A stretch of 64,000 nucleotides of DNA, taken from the NCBI GenBank assembly GCA_014284505.1, contig JAAFYY010000001.1:2170001-2234000 (forward strand), read 5' to 3'. This DNA comes from Streptacidiphilus sp. 4-A2 (GTDB taxonomy: Bacteria > Actinomycetota > Actinomycetes > Streptomycetales > Streptomycetaceae). The notes under the pieces are model-generated. The model saw only the letters and a program-made list of their open reading frames with translations. It had not been told where the DNA came from and ran no database searches. Shown piece after piece: positions 22,210-32,897 of the stretch. Numbering within the stretch: position 1 is the stretch's first letter; the number at the start of each line of letters is the position of its first letter. Position numbers and translations under genes: made by a program.

Positions 22210-22896
22210 CGGCAAGGAGTCGGAGCAGGCCGCGGAGCTGCGCCCGCTGTACCCCGAGATGGACCTGACCAAGGGCCTGGCCGCCGAGCTGAGGCGGCAT
22301 GCGGCCGCTCTCGGCTCGGCACTGCAGGGACTGGTCGACGGGTTCGGCGGGGCTGCTGAGCTCTGCACCGGTCGCGGTGTCGTCTCGGTCCAGGTCGGGG
22401 CGAAGCGCAGGGTGTTCCTGCTGGTGGTCGGGAGCCCGGCGTCCAGTGGGCGACGGGATCCACGACGGAGGTCGAGCAGGTGGTCCGCGCGGTCGCCGCC
22501 TGGCGTGACGGCCTGCCCCTCGACCAGTACGTGTCGAGTTTCCCCTTCATGAAACCGGGGGAGCTGGCGCAGGCGTTCGCCGAGGGCCGCATCGCAGAGG
22601 CCCGGTGGGACGCCCTGCTCGCCTCGGAGCACCCGTCGTCGTGCCGGCCGCTACTGCTGCGGCTGGCCGCTCACGAGGAGTTGCGTCGGCTGTTCCCGTC
22701 GATCAGCTACGGAGACCTCAGCTTTGCGTTCCCGCCGCCCCGGCCGGACGCACGGGTGTTCTCCATCCGCGAGGACGGGGACGGGTACCGGGTGCGGGAG
22801 TCCGGGACCGAGGCGCGCGAGTACGTCCTCGGCGGCGGGCAGGACAGCGGAGGTGACCAGGAAATCGTGCGGCGGATCACCGGGTTCTTCTCCTAG
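22202..22896 (+). CDS. candidate immunity protein for the plus-strand RHS toxin (DUF6193-like)
   Basis: The ATG at 22202 overlaps the last codons of the toxin gene (ATGAGTGA), so toxin and immunity should be translationally coupled. The product is about 230 residues, soluble and acidic, with one apparent indel near 22450. After it the text QWATGSTTEVEQVVRAVAAW and WRDGLPLDQYVSSFPF follows. This arrangement, including WDALLASEH and the C-terminal SIREDGDGYRVRES, recalls the DUF6193 family often seen near actinomycete toxins. Position directly behind a toxin tip is the strongest evidence for an immunity role. The biochemical target would be the toxin domain at 21779-22206. Confidence 0.6.
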
Positions 22897-22969
22897 GATC
22901 CCCGGCGAGCCGAACTTCGTACACCCTCCTGTCCTGCGCCCCGACGACCGGGTGGCGGTGCTCACGCCG

Positions 22970-23176
22970 TCATCCGGTCGCCGGGGCAGTTCCCGGTGGC
23001 CCTACGAGCGGGGCCGCGCCGACTGCGCGGTGGTTCGGCCTGGAGCCGGCACTCGGCGTCTGCCTTTGGGAAGGCTTCCTGCACCGCCTTGACCGTGCGC
23101 GCGGTGGCCCACCACACGGTTCCCGCGCGTCGATGCCCGGTGACGCGCCGGTGATCAGCCAAGTCCTGGCACTCAT
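22970..23176 (-). pseudogene. 5' fragment of a short-chain dehydrogenase/reductase
   Basis: An ATG at 23176 starts MSARTWLITGASPGI, which matches the N-terminal NAD(P)-binding strand and TGxxxGI loop of short-chain dehydrogenases. The following residues do not continue as an SDR fold, and no catalytic YxxxK is present. It is a short relic placed between the two RHS immunity genes and may have been carried in by past tip-cassette exchange. Confidence 0.4.
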
Positions 23177-23284
23177 GGCGCTGTTGCTCGGGCCTTCTCC
23201 CACAGGACGTCATCCAGCCCGGAGCAGCCGACAAGAGACCCCGCCCTTGTCGCAGCCTTACCGAAAGGCGGTGAAACGCCGGGC

Positions 23285-23809
23285 TCAGTACTCGTCGAGA
23301 ACGCGACTTCTGTACTCGACGGAAGCCGGCCCGAGCTCATCGGCGGGAATACCGCCCGCGGGATCGGCGGTGCCGTCCAGGCATCCGGCACCGTACAGCA
23401 TGGCCTCGGCAACGTGCCGGGCGTCGTCGAGTTCCAGGTCGACCAGCCGCCCGTACCAGTACCCGCCCTCCTCGATCCCGTCGAGGTCAGCCGCCACCGC
23501 CAGGGCCACATACCCGGAATTCCCCGGCCCGAGCGGAGGATCGGTGTGCCCCGCGCCCATGGCCTCCTTCGCCCGGACCAGGGCCTCCGCGAAGCGGATG
23601 CGGGCGTGCGGGCGCGAAGCGACCATCCCCTCCTGGCCTTCGTACGCCTCGATCAGCCCGTTGCGCAGCAGCCAGTCGCGAAGAGCTTCGACCCGAAATG
23701 CCAGACGAGCCGCCGCCTCCTGCTCAAAGGACGGATAGGCACCGCGCATGAGGAACCTGTAGAGCTCTTCGCTGTCCTCCGGGATGGGAAGCCTTCCTTC
23801 GTCCACCAC
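23285..23809 (-). CDS. candidate immunity protein for the minus-strand RHS toxin
   Basis: This uninterrupted 174-residue acidic, soluble protein starts at a GTG (23809), 75 bases behind the stop of the minus-strand RHS gene and on the same strand. It has no signal peptide or membrane segment. The sequence (DSEELYRFLMRGAYPSF, YWYGRLVDLELDDARHVAE) is of a type often seen as hypothetical proteins beside polymorphic toxins, but I do not recognise a named family. The position and the lack of frameshifts suggest it is a real gene under selection. An immunity role is inference from context. Confidence 0.6.
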   Translation of the reverse strand: MVDEGRLPIPEDSEELYRFLMRGAYPSFEQEAAARLAFRVEALRDWLLRNGLIEAYEGQEGMVASRPHARIRFAEALVRAKEAMGAGHTDPPLGPGNSGYVALAVAADLDGIEEGGYWYGRLVDLELDDARHVAEAMLYGAGCLDGTADPAGGIPADELGPASVEYRSRVLDEY

Positions 23810-23884
23810 TCAGATCACCCCCAATTCATTCGATCAGTTCATCCGATCCCAAGGAAACCATTGCGGATCGACAGTCGGACGGAG

Positions 23885-26800
23885 CTACCGTACCGCAGCC
23901 GAAGGCCTAGGGCGCCGCCGCACCGTCGCCGGTGGAACTGAGATCGCCGCCGGGGCGCCCCCGTCCGCATCACCATCGCCTCCAGCCGGGCTGTTCAAAT
24001 TGTTGAACCAGTCCTCTACCGCTGGCGGGGTCTGGCCCTTGAACCCCTCGTCGGAGTAAGGATTCCCCTCGGCGCCGACCCGGTATGCCTTTTCCTTGCC
24101 CCCGGTAAGCGCCTTCGACAGCTGAATCTTGATGTAATCGCCCATCTCGATCAGGCCGTTCGGCCTTCTCCCGGTCTTGGCGAATTCAAACAGGAACGTG
24201 ACGCCGGGATTGTCGGCGAGCCGGTAGAGAAATCCGAGCCCTGGCTTTTCCGTCTCGGTGAACCCGGCGTCGGTGACCAGCTTTCGGAATGCGTCCTGAG
24301 AGATACCGGTCAGCGAACGGAAGTCGGTCAGGGTGACGATGGCGCCGCTGGCGGATATGTATGCGGCATTGTGCCGGAAGAAAGTACCGCTCTGGTCCGG
24401 GCCACCACCACCCAGATTGAAGGCGCCAGCCATCGAGGGCGAGCAGGCGCCGGGGGACATGACACATGCCATGGTCCACATTCGATATTCTTCGGCGGCA
24501 TTGGTCGGCTCGTGGCCCATGTTCGCGACGGCGCGAGACCATGCTGCCTGGAGTACCGGAAGGTAGGGGTTGTTCGCCGCCACGGAAACGTGCGCGCTGA
24601 TCTGCACCACCCCGGAGCCGCTGCCCGCGGCACCACCTTCCGATACGGGTTGGGGCGGGGTGTACCCGGCCGGCTGGCCTCCGCCCGCGGCGATGCCGTG
24701 TTGGTTGTTCATGCAGGTGCCGCCGTCGACGGAGACACAGTTGCCCGACGGGTCGCTGCCGGTGGCGGGGTCGTTGCCGGCATAGTCGTAACCGGAGAGC
24801 TGGTGGGGTCGGTGGTCTCCAGGACCGCGTCGGCGCTGATGAAGCGCCCGGTGCGGGGTCGTATTCGCGGGCGCCGAGGTTCTCCAGGTCGGTGGCGGCG
24901 TCGGTGGTGCCGCCGACGTAGCCCTTGTCGCCGGGCCAGCTGGCGGGCGCGGTGCCGCGGACCTGACCGAAGGGTGTGTACTGGCGGCGGGTGACGGCCT
25001 GCATGGCGCTCGCGTCGATGGCCAGGGTGTCACTGCCCTGCCGGTCCGGGATCAGGTACTGCACATCCCCGGTATTGGAGCGCTCGGCGACGGATGTCCC
25101 GCCGAGGCTGTAGTAGCGGGTGGCGGTCAGCGACGCGGTGGCGGTGTTCTCGACGATCTGCTCGTCGCCCAGGAACAGAGTGGCGGTGCCCGGATCGGTG
25201 CGCAGGATCAGGTTGCCGTCGGTGTCGTAGAGGTAGCTGGTGCTGCCGGAGGAGCTGCTGTCACCGGCGAGCTTGCCCTGGTCGTTCCAGGTCATGCTCT
25301 GCGCGCCCGCCGCGCCGCCGCTGATGCTGAGGGTGTTTCCGTCCGCGTCGTAGGTGTAGTTCGCGGTCTGGGCCGAGGCGCCCGGCCCGGTGGCGGTGGT
25401 GCTGCTGAGGGTGTGCGGCTGGTCCGTGGCGGATCCGGCGGCGGGGTAGTTGTAGCTGGTGGTGGTGTCGTTGGCGGTGTTGCCGGTGGTGTCGTGATCG
25501 ATCTCGGTGGACCGCTGCCCGTCGGCGGTGTAGGTCCACGACTGCCAGTACGGGTTGACTCCGCCGACCGTGCTGCTGCTGCCGTTGGCAGGCGTGGCGG
25601 CGCAGTTGTCGGTGGCGGTCCAGGCCTGGGACAGGCGCTGGTCCCAGTCGTACTGGAAGCACTGGGTGTCGGTGGTGGCCCCGCCGTTCTGCACGTCGTT
25701 GGTGGAGGTCAGCAGCCCCGCGCCCTTGGATATCTGGCTGTTCGACCAGGCGTAGGAGGTGTTGTCAACCACGCCGCTGCTGCTGGAGTCCGTGGTCTCG
25801 GCGCTGGTGACGGCCGAGGTCTGCGGGTCGTAGGTCAGCGCGAGGTCGACCCAGTCCGTGCTGGTGCCCATGCTGTACAGCAGTGGGTTGCCGTAATCGT
25901 CGTAGCCCACGGATGTGACGTAGGAGTTGCCGTTACTGCCCAGGCTGGTGGGCTGCCCGTAGGTGTCGTACCCGTAGTTGATGGTCTCGGCCGGCAGGCC
26001 GCCGGAGGCCGCGTCCTGCTGGTCCAGCAGGGCACCGACGGTGTTGTAGGCGTATGAGTTGGTGTAGCCCACGCTGGGAGCCAGTGCCGCCTCGTCGGCG
26101 GGCAGGTTCGCCAGCGTGGTCTTGACCGCGGCCGCGTCACCGAAGGAGTTGTAGGCCAGGACCGCGCTGGTCTCCGACGGGCTGGCGGTGCCCAGCTGAT
26201 AGGAGGTGGTGGCGGTGGGGAAGCCCTTCTTGAGGGTGTCGTAGGTCCACGCGCCGATCTGGTCCGCGGTGGACTCGGCCGCGCCACCGGTGGTGTCGTA
26301 GGCCGCGGTCTTGCGGCCGTCCAGGTCGTAGGTGTAGCTGGTCTGCTTGCCACGCGCGTCGGTCGTGCTGAGCAGCTGGCCCGCGTTGTCGTAGCTGCTG
26401 GAGGAGGCGCCGGTGTCCGGGTCGTCGGCGCTGGTCTGCTGGCCGAGCAGGTTGTAGCCCCAGGACCAGGAGTCACCCGCGGCGTCGGTCTCGCTCGCCT
26501 GCTGTCCGGCCGGGGTGTAGGTGTAGTGGGTGTCGGAGTAGTCCGAGGCAGGGTCGTTGACCGGGTCCGGGGTGACTCCGGCGTGTACTGGTACAGGTCC
26601 GTGGTCTGGCCGCGGGCATTGGTGACCACGCTCTGCGCGGTGCCTCCGGCGGGCGGGATGGTGGTGGTGATGTCGCTGCCGTTGTAGACCGTCTGGGTGT
26701 CCCAGGTGGCCGTGCCATCGCTGTAGGCCGTGGCCTGGATCTGCCGCCCGGCGCCGTCGTAGGTATAGCCGGTCTCGGAGGGCACCTTCCCGGCCTGGGC

Positions 26801-29800
26801 CTGCACCAACGTCCCACTCGGGGCACCGCTGTTGTAGTAGGGAGCGGTGGTGGACGCTGTCAGTCCGTCGGTGTTGTAGACGGTGTCCACCACGTCGCGG
26901 CCGCCGTCCTCGGTGGAGGTCTGCGTCTCGCGGGTGCGCAGCAGCGCGTCATAGAGGGTTTCGGTGCTGCGGTAGGTGCTGTCGTCGTTGTCGAGGGTCT
27001 CAGCGGTGGCGGTCGAGGGCACGGAGTCGGAGACGCTGTAGGTGTACTTGACGGCCGCCGCGGTGACGCCGGGGGCAAACTCCGCGGTGGTACGGCCGAG
27101 CGCGTCGTACTGGCCGGAGGTCACGTAGCCTGCGGCGTCGGTGCTGCTCAGGGTCAGACCGCGGAGCGGGTCCAGGGTGATGCTGGTGACGTGGCCCATC
27201 GGATCGGTGGCGGTGGCGGCGGTAGGGTCCGCGCCGGTGGCGGGGGTGTAGCTGGTGGTGGTAGTGCGGTTGTCGGCGTCGGTGGAGGTCAGCACCCGCC
27301 CGTACTCGTCCACGGTCAGGCCGGCCGTGGTGCTGAAGTTGGGGGTGCTGCCGGTGTAGCTGGTGGCTTCCTGGGTCACGGTGGCGTCGCCCACAGTCGG
27401 TGCCGTACCGAAGGTGGTCGAGCTGTCGTAGAAGGTACGGGTGTCGGAGACGGCGTCAGCCGGAAGCGAGGGTGTGCTGCCGCAGTTGACGGAGACGGTC
27501 TTGACCTCGTCAGGCGCGTCCAGGATCCAGGCGGTGGTGTTGTCCGCGTAGGTCGTGGTGGTGCACCGGTCGTCGCTCAACGTGGAGTCGTCGCCAAGGT
27601 CGTTGATTTGGGTGACCCGGCCGTAGGAGTCGTACGTGTAGTCGGTCTCGGTCTCGCGGGTACCCCCGGCGGCAAGCGGGGTGTAGGTCTTGGTGTCGGC
27701 GGTGGCGGTGATGAAGGACTGCTGGCTGGGCAGGCCGGTCAGCGCGTGGGTGGCGGTGGCCGTGCTGGTCCACGGATCGGTGACAGTGTCGGAGACCACC
27801 GGGCCGGGGCTGGTGCCGTTGTGCCCGTTGTAGACGACGCTCTCGTAGGTCATCCCGGCGTACTGGGGCAGGTCGGTGACCGCCGGGTCACCGCGCGAGT
27901 CGGTGACCGTGGCCGTGCGCAGGCCGCTGGGCAGGGTGTCACCGTTCATGCCCCGGAAGTAGGTGTCCTGGGTGAGGGTGACCGGGTCGGGGGCGCTGCC
28001 GGTGGAGACCTGCATGGTCTGGTAGCCGCGCCACTGGTCCCAGGTCCGCTGCGAGGCCGGGGTGAGCGGGTTGTCGTCGTAGTGCCAGGCGGGTGAGCCG
28101 ACAGGGGTGTAAGTGGTGGTGATGGTGTCGCTGACCCCGCCGCCGGTCGGGTCCTGCTCGCTGACGGCAGTGACGATGTACTTGTTGAACCAGTCCTCGA
28201 TCGGCGTGGTCTGCTCGGCCGGGGTCCAGTAGTCCGGATAGCACAGCGAGGTGTTCCGGCTGGGGTCGCTCGGGGTGCCACTCGCACACGCGGCGGAGGA
28301 GTAGTCCACATTGATGATCTCACCGGTCTCGGTGACGATCTTGTTCAGCCGGTAGCGGGTGATCGGCGGGTAGCCGTCGGTCAGGTTCACCCGGTTCGAC
28401 AGCGCCTGGCCGGTCAACGTGATCGGCGGCATCGCGATCGAAGCGCTGGAGCCCCCGGCCGAGGTGTCCTGCCCGGTGCGCACGATGGTGCTCAGCCACA
28501 GCGAGGGCGTGGTCGCGTCCCCGGTGGCCGGGAAGCTGTAGGTGAACGCCCAGGAGTCGACGTTCGTCTCGGTCGAACCCACCAGCACCTGGGTTTGGAT
28601 TCCGGTCAATTCGTTCTCAGACCAGAACGTCGGCGAGTCGACGCTGCACGCCGCCCCGCTCGCGCAGTTCTGGTCGTAGGGCACGTCCGGCCAGGCCGAC
28701 GCCGTCGAGCTGGCCAGCGTGGAAGTGGCGCAGCCGGTCGAGGAGGTGTCGCAGCGGCCGCTGTAGCTGAACGACATCTGGGCGGCCGGGCTGGTGGTGT
28801 ACACCGAGCCGTCGCGCTGCCCGTACTCGATCTTCGCAAGCGACACGTCCCGGGTGTAGGCCGAGGCGGCCGTCGCCGTCGAGCCCATGTCCATGGCGTA
28901 GTAGCCGGTGGTCGGCGTGTAGAAGTACGACATCACGTCACCATGGGTGTCCTTGACGTAGTCCAGCATCCACCGGTATGCCTGGTCGCAGTAGGAGTCC
29001 GCGAACGTCGCGTTGTAGCAGGGCTGTCCCGAGGCGGTGGCATAGACCGGCTCGGTCAGCACCGAGTTCGTGGTCCCGTCCCCGCTCGCCCAGCCCGGCA
29101 GCCGGTTCAAGCCGAAGGTGTACTGGGTGCCGTCGGCGGTGGTGACCACCCAGTACTCGCCGCTCTGCGCCCCGTTGGTGGCACCGGTCTCGTACTGCAC
29201 TCGCTCGTTCATGTCGTTCTGCGGGTGGTAGGCACCGGTCGTGTCGTCCTTGACCAGGACGCTGCTCTGCCCGTTCATCGACAGGGTCAGCTGGTTGTTC
29301 GCCGACCAGCAGTTGTCGTCGCTCTGGGTCGAACCGGCCGGGTTCTGGTGGCAACTCGCGTACGAGCGCTCGATGAACGCCTCCGGCAGGCTGAACCCGT
29401 CACCCACCACAGACGCCTGGGTGTTGGTCGACGACGTCAACCCGTCCAGCGCCTGCGAGTCGTAGTTCAGGGACAGCTGCGGGGACAGCCCGCCGGGAAC
29501 CGGCGGCGTCTGGAGCGGGTAGGACCAGGTGAAGCTGTCGGCGCTGCCACCGCCTGCCAGGAGGAACTGGGCTTGAGGCTGGTCTGGGTGAAGTCGCCGC
29601 CGCCGCCGCCCGCGGCCGACGTAGCGGCCAGCACCACCGGCACCGCCGTCGCGGCCCTGGCGGCCAGGCGCGTGGCGGCCGTCGCGGCCGCGGCAGCCGT
29701 GCCGGGAGCGTGATGTCGGCGGACAACTGCTGCGCGGTGGCGGAGTTCGTAGCCGCGACCGGGACGCCGACACGGCAGGCCGCCAGCTGCGGTGTCGTCA

Positions 29801-29990
29801 GCGCGCAGGCAGGCAACTCGGTCAGGCGCAGCCGCGAGGCCCAGTCGCCGCCGAAGGCCGTGGCGAAGAGTCGGTAGCCCAAGGCCAGCCGCACCCGACC
29901 CGAAGTCGATGAACCGTCAGAAGCGATTCCCAAACCGAGGGACACGACTGACACTCGAACTTCCGTGCCTATCAGGCTCGTTCGGGTGAT
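23885..29990 (-). pseudogene. second RHS toxin gene, 5'-truncated, facing the first
   Basis: The protein parallels the plus-strand RHS along its whole core: AFGGDWASRLRLTELPACAL, VGDGFSLPEAFIERSYASCH, numerous YD repeats, then REYDPAPG and LSGYDYAGNDPATGSDPSGN. Its tip differs completely. About 300 residues after DPSGN (24740-23885) contain blocks such as EYRMWTMACVMSPGACSPSM and DAFRKLVTDAGFTETEKPGL and no HINT domain. The signal peptide and the first ~170 residues present in the other copy are missing. Similarity stops near 29980, just before an IS5-type element, and no start codon with ribosome site is evident. Several internal frame breaks (near 29700, 26580 and 24850, among others) look like sequence errors. 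It is probably a silent tip cassette with its immunity gene behind it. Confidence 0.75.
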
Positions 29991-30015
29991 CGCTCCGCGG
30001 CCGGCGCATAGAAGA

Positions 30016-30069
30016 AGGGCCTCCTGCGCAGTTCGGTGATGTCGAGTCAACGAACCATCAGGAGGCCCT
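30016..30069 (+). promoter_or_regulatory. hairpin sequestering the transposase ribosome site
   Basis: AGGGCCTCCTG (30016-30026) and CAGGAGGCCCT (30059-30069) are perfect 11-bp inverted arms. The second arm contains the AGGAGG ribosome site, five bases before the GTG at 30071. In a read-through transcript the hairpin would hide the ribosome site, as known for other insertion sequences. Confidence 0.55.
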
Positions 30070-30070
30070 G

Positions 30071-31009
30071 GTGTCCCACTGTGCCGTGTTCGCTCCGTCC
30101 GCGTCCAGCTCCGGCATGTCGTGCGATTGCCTCGCACACCGGCTCGGGAATGCCGCTGACCAGCCCGACCGAACCCGCCGCTACGGCTCCGACCTGACCG
30201 ACGCGGAGTGGGCGATCGTGCGGCCGCTGCTGCCGGTCCCGGCCTGGCTGAACGGACGCGGCGGCCGCCCGGAGGGCTATTGCCACCGGCAGATGATCGA
30301 CGCCGTGCGCTACCTGGTCACCGAGGGCGTGCGCTGGGCCGGCCTGCCCGCCGACTTCCCCAAGTGGCGAGCGGCATACCGGTTCTTCCGCCGCTGGCGC
30401 GACAACGACTACACCAAGGAGCTCTACGGCCGACTGCGCAAGATGCTGCGCGAACTGGCCGGCAAGAAGGAAGAACCCACCGCCGCGATCATCGACTCGC
30501 AGTCGGTCAAGGCTGACGCCACCGTCGGCGCCGCCACCCGCGGCTACGACGCCGGGAAGAAAATCAACGGCCGCAAACGACACATCGCCGTGGACACCCT
30601 CGGCCTGCTGCTGGCCGTGATCGTCACCGCCGCGTCGGTCAAGGACAACGACGCCGGCCGCGACCTCCTGGAACAACTGCGCGCCGAACACCACCGCATC
30701 ACTCTGGTCTGGGCCGACGGCGCCTACACCGGCTGGCTGGTCACCTTCGCCCACGCCGTCCTGACCCTCGCGCTGACCGTCGTCAAGCGCAGCGACGACG
30801 CCAAGGGGTTCGTGGTGCTTCCGCGCCGCTGGGTCGTGGAGCGCAGTTTTTCCTGGCTGATCCGGGCCCGGCGGCTGGCCCGGGACTACGAGACCCGCAT
30901 CGACAGTGCCGAGGCGATGGCCTGGTGGGCCGCGAGCATCCCGGCCACCCGCCGCCTGGCCCGCTCCGGCCGACCAGCACCGCGCCGCGTCAAGCGGCCC
31001 GCGGCCTGA
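30071..31009 (+). CDS. IS5-family transposase, intact
   Basis: This is an unbroken 312-residue DDE transposase. The N-terminal part (YGSDLTDAEWAIVRPLLPVP) is the usual DUF4096-type HTH region of IS5-group enzymes. Catalytic acidic residues lie in IIDSQSVKADATVG, in VWADGAYTGW, and in the C-terminal RRWVVERSFSWLIRARRLARDYE, the last supplying the YREK/DDE-type Glu. A GTG start at 30071 follows AGGAGG. Its 3' end overlaps a convergent small gene by 20 bases. It lies directly beside the broken 5' end of the minus-strand RHS gene. Terminal inverted repeats could not be assigned with confidence, so only the gene is given. Confidence 0.85.
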   Translation: MSHCAVFAPSASSSGMSCDCLAHRLGNAADQPDRTRRYGSDLTDAEWAIVRPLLPVPAWLNGRGGRPEGYCHRQMIDAVRYLVTEGVRWAGLPADFPKWRAAYRFFRRWRDNDYTKELYGRLRKMLRELAGKKEEPTAAIIDSQSVKADATVGAATRGYDAGKKINGRKRHIAVDTLGLLLAVIVTAASVKDNDAGRDLLEQLRAEHHRITLVWADGAYTGWLVTFAHAVLTLALTVVKRSDDAKGFVVLPRRWVVERSFSWLIRARRLARDYETRIDSAEAMAWWAASIPATRRLARSGRPAPRRVKRPAA

Positions 31010-31480
31010 ACAGCCCTGGCCGCCCCTCGGTCAACCAGCCCCGCTCGACCAGCCGCTTCGCCCGAAACCGCGCTGCCTGCTCCCGCGCATCACTGGCTGA
31101 CCAGCCCAGATGCTCGCGCATCGCCCGTGCCCGCACTCCGTCCCCGCCACCGGCGGCATCCTCCTGGACCAGGGCCACGATCCGCGCGCACTCGGGCGGC
31201 AGCACCTCGATCCCCACCCCTCGCACCACAGCGGGACCTCCACCCGCGGCCCAGCAACACCCGCGGCCGGCAAATTCACCGGCACACCGACCACGACGGC
31301 TTCCTCGGCCGCCTCAGCCAAGGCCACGACCGTCTCCTCGCGGGCGATAACCGCGCGCCGCGCGGCCTCATCCGCCTCGGCCACAGCAGCCTGAAGCCGC
31401 TCCAACTCGGCCCGCAACTCCTCTGCCCGGGCCAGCGCCACCCGCTCGCGCCGCTCCAACACTCCCAGCACCGACGGCAT
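30990..31480 (-). CDS. coiled-coil and winged-helix-like protein convergent with the transposase
   Basis: The first ~60 residues are strongly coiled-coil (ERRERVALARAEELRAELER). A one-base break near 31225 separates them from the C-terminal half, which looks like a winged helix (REHLGWSASDAREQAARFRA, then KRLVERGWLTEGRPG). The whole is about 160 residues. Similar proteins are, from memory, common in streptomycetes next to transposases, but I cannot name the family. The stop lies inside the transposase 3' end on the opposite strand. It could be a passenger or regulator of the element, or an older host gene into which the IS jumped. Confidence 0.5.
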
Positions 31481-31565
31481 CCGCCACCTCCCAGCACGCC
31501 CCGCACCGACACGACGCTCCGAGCATGCCTACCGACCGACGGCCACACACCTCACCTGGGAAAAC

Positions 31566-32897
31566 GTGACCCTACCTTCGGTTTGGGACTCGCTTCTCAA
31601 CGTCATCGAACTGGGCCCACAGACCTGGACGTTCGTGTGTCGCGTGGTCACCCGCAGCCAGCTCGTCGCGACATACCCGAAGCGGGCCAGGCGCATCTAC
31701 ACGGGGTACGCCGCCCTGGTCGCCCTGCTGCTCGCGGCAGCGGTCCTGGTGGACGTCCTGATCGCGTTCACGCAGTTGTCCGGTCCGGCCAGGGTGGTGC
31801 TGCTGGCGGCGCTGCCCACAGTGGGACTCCTCGCCGCCGCGCCACGGCTGTTCTCCAAGGGCACCACTGCCCCGGCAGCGGGAGCGGCCGGCGCGGCGCT
31901 GCCCGGACAACCTACGAAGGGTGGTACCCGCATGCCAGGGAACCAGCACGTCGAACCCCGGCCGGAAGCCGCAGCGGACCCGTCCTGGTCGACCGGCGAG
32001 CCGGTGCTCGTGGTGGAGGACCTGCGCAAGCGGTACGGCGACGTCGAAGCCGTGGCCGGTACGTCCTTCTCGGTCCACCGCGGCGAGTTCTTCGGTGTGC
32101 TGGGCCCCAACGGCGCCGGGAAGACCACGCTCATCGAGATCCTCTCCGGGCAGCGGACTCCGGATGCGGGTTCGGCGACGATATTCGGGGTCCCACCGTG
32201 GCCCCGGAGTCCGAGCATCAACAACCGGATCGGGATCCAGACCCAGGCGTCCTCGTTCTTTCCGGAACTCACGGCTCTGGAGCACCTGGAGACGGTAGCC
32301 GGGCTCTACGGGCTGCCCCGGTCGGCGGCGGCCCAGGCCCTGGCAATGGTCGGGCTGGCCGAGTCCGCCGAGGTACGCGTCAGGGCGCTGTCGGGTGGTC
32401 AGCGCCAGCGGTTGGCCATCGCCTCGGCCCTGGTCCACGGGCCGGACCTGCTCTTCCTGGACGAACCCACTGCCGCCCTGGATCCCGAGGCCCGCCGGGG
32501 TCTGTGGGCGCTGCTGCGCGAGCTGAAGTCCCAGGGTTGTTCGATCGTCTACACCACCCATCACCTCGACGAGGCAGAAGCGCTCTGCGACCGGGTCGCG
32601 ATCGTCCAGAAGGGCTCGATCGTCGCTCTGGACGCACCGAGGTACCTGGTAGCGGCCCACGGCGGGGCCGAGCGGGTGATCGTCCCGGCCGACCTGCTCC
32701 CCCTGGAACAGCTCAGGTCGCTTCCCGGGGTCGAGGAAGCATGCCCGGAAGGGGAAGCGGTCGTGCTCTCCACCGCCACCACCGCCAAGGTGCTGGCAGC
32801 ACTGGGCCCCCTCGTCGACCTGAGCCTGGTGGAGACCCGGCGGCCGTCCTTGGAGGACGTGTACCTGAGCCTCACCGGAAAGGAATATGTGCAGTGA
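31566..32897 (+). CDS. ABC transporter ATP-binding protein of the RiPP cluster, with N-terminal membrane extension
   Basis: The ATPase proper probably starts at the ATG at 31932. It shows Walker A GPNGAGKTT, signature LSGGQRQR, Walker B LLFLDEPTAALD and the H-loop TTHHLDEAEAL, typical of DrrA/CcmA-type drug or peptide exporters. The same frame is open upstream to a GTG at 31566 and adds ~120 residues with two hydrophobic helices (YTGYAALVALLLAAAVLV and VVLLAALPTVGLLAAA). This upstream part may be a fused domain or a separate small membrane protein whose stop was lost to a sequence error. The stop overlaps the permease start (GTGA). It probably energises export of the modified peptides and may confer self-protection. 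Confidence 0.8.
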   Translation: MTLPSVWDSLLNVIELGPQTWTFVCRVVTRSQLVATYPKRARRIYTGYAALVALLLAAAVLVDVLIAFTQLSGPARVVLLAALPTVGLLAAAPRLFSKGTTAPAAGAAGAALPGQPTKGGTRMPGNQHVEPRPEAAADPSWSTGEPVLVVEDLRKRYGDVEAVAGTSFSVHRGEFFGVLGPNGAGKTTLIEILSGQRTPDAGSATIFGVPPWPRSPSINNRIGIQTQASSFFPELTALEHLETVAGLYGLPRSAAAQALAMVGLAESAEVRVRALSGGQRQRLAIASALVHGPDLLFLDEPTAALDPEARRGLWALLRELKSQGCSIVYTTHHLDEAEALCDRVAIVQKGSIVALDAPRYLVAAHGGAERVIVPADLLPLEQLRSLPGVEEACPEGEAVVLSTATTAKVLAALGPLVDLSLVETRRPSLEDVYLSLTGKEYVQ

